From contig NZ_CP053562.1 of NCBI RefSeq assembly GCF_002085925.2, positions 1,406,001 through 1,470,000 on the forward strand: DNA of 64,000 nt, written 5' to 3'. The translations under genes were made by a program, and so were the position numbers. Under the pieces are notes generated by a model, which searched no databases, was not told where the DNA came from, and saw nothing but the letters and a program-made list of their open reading frames with translations. Source of the stretch: Thioclava electrotropha (lineage in GTDB: Bacteria; Pseudomonadota; Alphaproteobacteria; Rhodobacterales; Rhodobacteraceae). Positions within the stretch are counted from its first letter, which is position 1. Each line of letters starts with the position of its first letter. Of this stretch, positions 59,267-64,000 are shown piece after piece.

Positions 59267-60748
59267 ATGGCTGCGGGCACCAAAATGCTGAGCGAATTGG
59301 GGCTGACGCCGCTGCAGGGCGCAGACTGCGCGATCTCGGGGCTGTCGGTCGACAGTCGGCAGGTCAAGCCGGGCCATCTTTTCGCGGCGCTGCCGGGCAC
59401 GCAGATCCACGGGGCCGAGTTTATCCCTTACGCATTGCGCATGGGCGCGGCCGCCGTTCTGACCGATCGCGCGGGCGAGAAGGCCGCGCGCGAGGCGCTT
59501 GAAGGCACCGACACCGCCATCGTCATCACGCAAGACCCGCGTCAGGCGCTGGCCTTCGCGGCGGCGCTATGGTTCGAGCGTCAGCCAGAGACCCTGATCG
59601 CGGTGACCGGCACCAACGGCAAGACCTCGGTGGCCACCTTCACCCGCCAGATCTGGCAGCTTATGGGGTTCGAGGCCGCGAATATCGGCACGACCGGCGT
59701 GGAAGGCAGCTATTCCGCCCCGTCGCCGCATACCACGCCCGAGCCGATCACCTTGCATCGCCTGCTCTCGGATATGGCGGCCTTCGGCGTGACCCATGCC
59801 GCAATGGAGGCCTCGTCCCACGGGCTGGCGCAGCGCCGGCTGGATGGCGTGACGCTCTCGGCGGCCGCGTTTACGAATTTCACGCAAGATCACCTCGATT
59901 ATCATGCGAGTTTTGAAGAGTATTTCGCCGCCAAGGCCGGGCTCTTCACCCGGGTCCTGCCCGAAGACGGGGCGGCGGTGATCAATCTCGACGATCCCAA
60001 GGGTGAGGAACTGGCGCGCTATATCACCGCGCGCGGTCAGGAGCTGATCGGCATCGGCCATACCGAGCAATGCGAGATGCAGATCCTCGGCCAGCGGTTC
60101 GATGCGACCGGGCAGGATGTGCGCTTCTCGTGGGAAGGCTGGACGCAGATGACCCGCCTGCCGCTGATCGGCGGCTTCCAGGCGATGAACGTGCTCACGG
60201 CGGCGGCGCTCGCCATCGCCTGTGGTGCCGACCCCGAGGACGTCTTCGCGACGCTGCCGAAGCTCTCCACCGTGCGCGGGCGGATGCAACTCGCCGCCAC
60301 CCGCGACAATGGCGCGACGGTTTTCGTCGATTACGCCCACACCCCCGACGCGGTGCAGACCGCGCTCAAGGCACTGCGCCCGCATGTGATGGGACGCCTG
60401 ATCGCCATCGTCGGCGCGGGCGGCGATCGTGACGCGACCAAGCGCCCGCTGATGGGGCAGGCCGCCGCCGAGAACGCCGATATCGTCATCGTCACCGACG
60501 ACAACCCGCGCTCCGAAGACCCCGCAACGATCCGCGCCGCCGTGCTGGAAGGCGCGTCCAAGGCGATGGAAGTGGGCGACCGGGCCGAGGCGATCCTGCG
60601 CGGCGTCGATCTTCTTCAGCCGGGCGATGCACTGCTGGTGATGGGCAAGGGCCATGAGAGCGGCCAGATCATCGGCTCTGACACCTATCCCTTTGATGAT
60701 GCCGAGCAGGCTTCGGTCGCTGTCGCCGCGCTGGACGGGAAAATCTGA
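59267..60748 (+). CDS. murE: UDP-MurNAc-tripeptide synthetase (meso-DAP adding)
   Basis: 493 aa. ATP loop AVTGTNGKTSVATFTRQIW (about residues 112-130), the substrate region TTPEPITLHRLLSDM, GLAQRRLDGV, and DDNPRSEDPATIRAAVL, the DNPR motif that recognises meso-diaminopimelate. It adds the third amino acid to the peptidoglycan precursor. It follows ftsI after 134 bases; that gap could hold a promoter. murF starts in its stop (TGATG). Confidence 0.96.
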   Translation: MAAGTKMLSELGLTPLQGADCAISGLSVDSRQVKPGHLFAALPGTQIHGAEFIPYALRMGAAAVLTDRAGEKAAREALEGTDTAIVITQDPRQALAFAAALWFERQPETLIAVTGTNGKTSVATFTRQIWQLMGFEAANIGTTGVEGSYSAPSPHTTPEPITLHRLLSDMAAFGVTHAAMEASSHGLAQRRLDGVTLSAAAFTNFTQDHLDYHASFEEYFAAKAGLFTRVLPEDGAAVINLDDPKGEELARYITARGQELIGIGHTEQCEMQILGQRFDATGQDVRFSWEGWTQMTRLPLIGGFQAMNVLTAAALAIACGADPEDVFATLPKLSTVRGRMQLAATRDNGATVFVDYAHTPDAVQTALKALRPHVMGRLIAIVGAGGDRDATKRPLMGQAAAENADIVIVTDDNPRSEDPATIRAAVLEGASKAMEVGDRAEAILRGVDLLQPGDALLVMGKGHESGQIIGSDTYPFDDAEQASVAVAALDGKI

Positions 60749-62196
60749 TGGCGGTGCTCTGGACCTCGAGCGACGCGGCCGCCGCGACCGGTGGCGAAGC
60801 CACGCAAACCTTTGCCGCGACTGGGATCTCCATCGATACCCGGACGATTCATCCGGGCGATCTGTTCGTAGCGCTCAAGGATGTGCGCGACGGCCATGAC
60901 TTCGTGCGTCAGGCCCTCGACAAGGGCGCAGCCGCGGCGCTGGTCAGCCGCATCCCCGAGGGTTGCTCGAAGGACGATCCGCTGCTGATCGTGGATGACG
61001 TCCTCGCCGGCCTAGAGGCTTTGGGCCGGGCAGGGCGCGCACGTGCGCGGGCCCGCGTGCTCGCCGTGACCGGTTCCGTCGGCAAGACGTCGAGCAAAGA
61101 GATGCTGCGCGCCGTCCTCTCGGCTCAAGGCACGGTTCACGCCGCCGAGGCGAGCTTCAACAATCACTGGGGCGTCCCGATCACGCTGGCGCGCCTGCCG
61201 CAGGATGCCGATTTTGCCGTGATCGAGATCGGTATGAGCAACCCGGGCGAGATCGCGCCGCTGGCGAAGATGGCGCAGCCCCATGCCGCGATGATCACCA
61301 CCGTCGCGCCGGCTCATCTGGCCGCTTTCGACAGCATCGAGGGCATCGCGCATGAGAAAGCGTCGATCTTCGAGGGGCTCATCGACGGCGGTATCGCGAT
61401 CGTGCCCTCCGGCCTCGAGGTGTCCGACATTCTGCGCAAGGCCGCCCAGCAGGCCGGAACCATGGTCAGCTTCGGTCCCGAGCCGGGCTCGGATTACCGT
61501 CTGATCGACGCCCGCATCGCGGGCGACGCGACCGTGGTTCAGGCCGATCACCATGGCACGCCGATCCTGTTCAAGGTGATGACCCCGGGGCGGCATTTCG
61601 CGAATAACGCGCTCGGCGTGCTGGCCCTGGCCGAAGCCGCGGGCTGCGATCCGACCATCGCCGCGATGGATCTGGGCAACTGGCAGCCCCCCGCCGGGCG
61701 CGGCCAGCGCGAGCGGGTCTATATGGATGTGGTGGACGAGGCCGAGAGCTTCGATCTCTTCGACGACGCGTTCAACGCGAACCCGGCCTCGATGTCGGCA
61801 GCTCTCGAGGTTCTGGCAGGCGCCAAGCCGCGCGACGGGGTGGGGCGCACCGCGAAAGGGCGCCGCATCGCGATCCTCGGCGACATGCTGGAGCTGGGCG
61901 ACGACGAGGCGGCGCTGCACGCGGCCATTGCCGATCACCCCGCCATGGCGAAGATCGACCTCGTGCATCTCGCGGGACCGCGCATGGCGGCGCTGCGCGA
62001 AGCGCTTCCGCGCGCCAAACGCGGCGAATGGTATGAAAAGGCGGACAAGCTGGCAGAGCGCGCCCGCCACCTGATCGACCCCGGCGACGTCGTTCTGGTC
62101 AAAGGATCCAAAGGCTCCAAGGTGAGCGTCGTCGTGAGCGTATTGAAAAAACTCGGCCAGCCCGGCGCGGCCGAGGCCCATAAGGGAAAAGACTAA
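60748..62196 (+). CDS. murF: UDP-MurNAc-tripeptide:D-Ala-D-Ala ligase
   Basis: 482 aa. N-terminal substrate domain ([17 protein letters not shown]), ATP loop [17 protein letters not shown] (about residues 103-119), [14 protein letters not shown], and [17 protein letters not shown] (D-Ala-D-Ala site), C-terminal ligase domain to the end. It completes the pentapeptide. Start and stop both overlap neighbouring genes (TGATG with murE, TAATG with mraY), so the three are translated as a unit. Confidence 0.96.
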   Translation: MAVLWTSSDAAAATGGEATQTFAATGISIDTRTIHPGDLFVALKDVRDGHDFVRQALDKGAAAALVSRIPEGCSKDDPLLIVDDVLAGLEALGRAGRARARARVLAVTGSVGKTSSKEMLRAVLSAQGTVHAAEASFNNHWGVPITLARLPQDADFAVIEIGMSNPGEIAPLAKMAQPHAAMITTVAPAHLAAFDSIEGIAHEKASIFEGLIDGGIAIVPSGLEVSDILRKAAQQAGTMVSFGPEPGSDYRLIDARIAGDATVVQADHHGTPILFKVMTPGRHFANNALGVLALAEAAGCDPTIAAMDLGNWQPPAGRGQRERVYMDVVDEAESFDLFDDAFNANPASMSAALEVLAGAKPRDGVGRTAKGRRIAILGDMLELGDDEAALHAAIADHPAMAKIDLVHLAGPRMAALREALPRAKRGEWYEKADKLAERARHLIDPGDVVLVKGSKGSKVSVVVSVLKKLGQPGAAEAHKGKD

Positions 62197-63278
62197 TGTT
62201 GTATTGGCTGACTGACCTCTCGGATGGCGGGGGCGTCTTCAACCTGTTCCGCTACATCACCTTCCGCGCGGGCGGGGCCTTCTTCACGGCGCTTCTGGTG
62301 GGGTTCATCTTCGGCCCCTGGCTGATCGGCATCCTACGCCGCACGCAAGGCAAGGGGCAGCCGATCCGCGACGACGGGCCGGAGGGGCATATCTCCAAGG
62401 CCGGGACGCCCACCATGGGCGGCATCCTGATCCTGACGGCATTGCTGGTGTCGACGCTTCTCTGGGCGCGGCTCGACAACGGCTATATCTGGGTCGTGCT
62501 GATGGTCACCTATGGCTATGCCGCGATCGGGTTCGCCGATGACTACGCCAAGGTGTCGAAGCAAAACACCAAAGGCGTCAGCAGCAAGGCGCGGCTTGCG
62601 CTCGGCTTCCTGCTCGCGCTGCTCGCGTCTCTGCTGACGTGGTATCTGCACCCCTCCGATCTGGAAGGGCGTCTGTCGATCCCGTTCTTCAAGGACCTCG
62701 TGCTGAACCTCGGCTATTTCTACATCCCCTTCGCGATGATCGTGATCGTCGGCGCGGCCAATGCGGTGAACCTCACCGACGGGCTCGACGGGCTCGCGAT
62801 CATGCCGGTGATGATCGCCGCGGGCACGCTGGGCGCCATCGCCTATGTCGTGGGCCGCACCGACTTCACTGAATATCTGGGCGTGCAATTCGTGCCCGGC
62901 TCCGGCGAGCTGGTGATCTTCACCGCGGCGCTGATGGGCGGCGGTCTGGGCTTCCTGTGGTATAACGCCCCGCCGGCTGCGGTGTTCATGGGCGACACGG
63001 GCAGCCTCGCGCTTGGCGGCGCGATCGGCGCGATCGCGGTCTGCACCCAGCACGAGATCGTCCTTGGCATCGTGGGCGGCCTCTTCGTGGTCGAGGCGCT
63101 CTCGGTGATCATCCAGGTCGCCTATTTCAAGCGCACCGGGAAACGGGTGTTCCTGATGGCTCCGATCCACCACCATTTCGAAAAGAAGGGCTGGTCGGAG
63201 CCCCAGATCGTCATTCGGTTCTGGATCATCTCGCTGATCCTCGCACTGATCGGTCTGGCGACGCTGAAAATTCGCTGA
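62196..63278 (+). CDS. mraY: Phospho-N-acetylmuramoyl-pentapeptide-transferase
   Basis: 360 aa, ten membrane helices. Signature motifs: [20 protein letters not shown], catalytic [10 protein letters not shown] (Asp-Asp pair), [27 protein letters not shown] and HHHFEKKGW. It joins the UDP-MurNAc-pentapeptide to undecaprenyl phosphate in the membrane, making lipid I. Last gene of the visible dcw run: the next gene expected (murD) is absent here. Confidence 0.97.
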   Translation: MLYWLTDLSDGGGVFNLFRYITFRAGGAFFTALLVGFIFGPWLIGILRRTQGKGQPIRDDGPEGHISKAGTPTMGGILILTALLVSTLLWARLDNGYIWVVLMVTYGYAAIGFADDYAKVSKQNTKGVSSKARLALGFLLALLASLLTWYLHPSDLEGRLSIPFFKDLVLNLGYFYIPFAMIVIVGAANAVNLTDGLDGLAIMPVMIAAGTLGAIAYVVGRTDFTEYLGVQFVPGSGELVIFTAALMGGGLGFLWYNAPPAAVFMGDTGSLALGGAIGAIAVCTQHEIVLGIVGGLFVVEALSVIIQVAYFKRTGKRVFLMAPIHHHFEKKGWSEPQIVIRFWIISLILALIGLATLKIR

Positions 63279-63336
63279 GAATTCCTTCCCGTATACCTCT
63301 TATTTAGCGCGTATGCGGGTGCGCGCGAAGTCGCAA

Positions 63337-63367
63337 AAGGGCGTCGCGGTTCCACCGCGGCGCCCTT
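63337..63367 (+). terminator. Hairpin after mraY
   Basis: Stem AAGGGCGTCGCGGT (63337-63350) with ACCGCGGCGCCCTT (63354-63367), one G-T pair, 3-base loop, 58 bases after the mraY stop. The T tract is weak (GGTTTA). Confidence 0.6.
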
Positions 63368-63469
63368 GGTTTACGTCACCTTTATTTGAGCGAACCAAAG
63401 CGAAATCCACTGGTTGTCTCCCCGAACCGCGACGCGAGACGTCGTAAAAGTTTTAACGAGGAGAACCCG

Positions 63470-64000
63470 ATGACCCGCAAGTTCAACATTATTCTGTCGA
63501 CGACTGCTCTCGCTGCCACGCTGTCGCTGGGCACTGTTGCCAGCGCTGAAGACGGCGTGACCACCGGTGGCTCGTCCGAAAATGGCCAATATGGCTTGGT
63601 CGACTACAAGATGCAGATCGTTCCGAATGACCAGAGCTCCGACGGCACCGCACCCGCGGTCAACGTCACCTCGGGCGGTGATGTCAACAACACCGCTGGC
63701 GTCGCAGACGAAAAGGTCGGCGCTGCCATGACCGACCAGACCTCGAATGGCGAAGAGTCGATTCCCGCCGAGAACCAGTTGAACAAAGATGCTGGCATCG
63801 TCGGCAACAAGGTCCAGACCGGCGTTAACGATGCAGTCGTGTCCTCGGACGGCGCTGCAATCGGTACGATCGAGAAAGTCATGAACATGGGCGACAGCGA
63901 CGAAGTCTATGTCCGCACCGACGAGACGCTCGACACGACCGTTTCGATGTTCAAGATCACCGTTCCGGCCTCCGACGTCGGCTCGGGCAAGCTGATGCTG
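63470..64000 (+). CDS. Secreted protein with signal peptide, possibly PRC-barrel-like (3' end missing)
   Basis: 177 codons visible. GAGGAG lies 6 bases upstream of the ATG at 63470. A Sec signal peptide MTRKFNIILSTTALAATLSL ends in ASA at residue 26. The mature part is acidic and Asn/Ser/Asp-rich (VNVTSGGDVNNTAGV), then reads AAIGTIEKVMNMGDSDEVYV and FKITVPASDVGSGKLML, which recalls PRC-barrel domains (hxh-x-G-x-h-x-x-h). The reading runs off the window. Role unknown; it interrupts the usual mraY-murD order. Confidence 0.8.
   Translation, partial: MTRKFNIILSTTALAATLSLGTVASAEDGVTTGGSSENGQYGLVDYKMQIVPNDQSSDGTAPAVNVTSGGDVNNTAGVADEKVGAAMTDQTSNGEESIPAENQLNKDAGIVGNKVQTGVNDAVVSSDGAAIGTIEKVMNMGDSDEVYVRTDETLDTTVSMFKITVPASDVGSGKLML

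Overview
The window is a 64 kb piece of a high-GC alphaproteobacterial chromosome, almost certainly from the family Rhodobacteraceae (Rhodobacter/Paracoccus/Thioclava-like). The basis is gene content: a DUF1127 gene followed by CCUCCUCCC (cuckoo/CcsR-type) hairpin RNAs, FolE2, a choline-sulfatase of the BetC type, an RTX-Hint protein, an alphaproteobacterial dcw order (mraZ-rsmH-ftsL-ftsI-murE-murF-mraY) and dispersed CCCGGGATATTT-type intergenic repeats. Genus cannot be fixed from the sequence alone.

Layout. 1-2.9 kb: end of an ExbB-like gene, two ExbD/TolR genes, TonB, then an M20 amidohydrolase. 3-10.3 kb: universal stress protein, moaA (with a one-base frameshift), a lipoprotein, an isoprenylcysteine-type methyltransferase, pntA-pntB, sufE, another lipoprotein. 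10.4-21.4 kb: rnd, a DUF1624-type membrane protein, purN-purM, a CAU-anticodon tRNA, a large RTX-Hint protein, choline-sulfatase, an aldo/keto reductase, YbaK, DUF3422.

21.53-37.47 kb is an integrated mobile island of about 15.9 kb whose ends can be read from the sequence: a 10-bp direct repeat GGCAGGGGGC lies at both ends, with matching inverted repeats just inside. Its leftward transcript carries a DUF1488-like protein, an AbrB-like protein with a C-terminal membrane helix, a 1440-aa STAND/NACHT-type NTPase with a C-terminal PD-(D/E)XK nuclease motif, a MobV-like relaxase and a small hypothetical. Its rightward transcript carries a PemK/MazF-like protein, two small hypotheticals, a 1204-aa YobI/KAP-type P-loop NTPase in strikingly AT-rich DNA, a 56-aa ORF and a large serine recombinase. 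The cargo suggests a mobilizable defence island. In the integrated state the last 21 residues of the recombinase are encoded by the chromosome; joining the two ends as in an excised circle would give an immediate TAA stop.

37.5-54.7 kb returns to core genes: uvrD/pcrA, folE2, metZ, a hydrolase, a GST, OsmC, a dGTPase-like HD protein, an ErpA-type Fe-S protein (also with a one-base frameshift), a YiiX-like protein, a DUF6869-like protein, prfC, mntH/mntR (divergent, with a palindromic candidate MntR operator), rlmJ, a DUF1127 gene trailed by ten hairpins carrying the CCUCCUCCC motif, and the Mrp/ApbC ATPase. 54.7-64 kb is a long dcw leader followed by mraZ to mraY; the cluster then stops and a signal-peptide protein runs off the edge.

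The most unusual items are the ten-copy cuckoo-type RNA array, the precisely delimited island with two different large P-loop NTPases, and two homopolymer frameshifts in otherwise intact conserved genes, which may be sequence errors.
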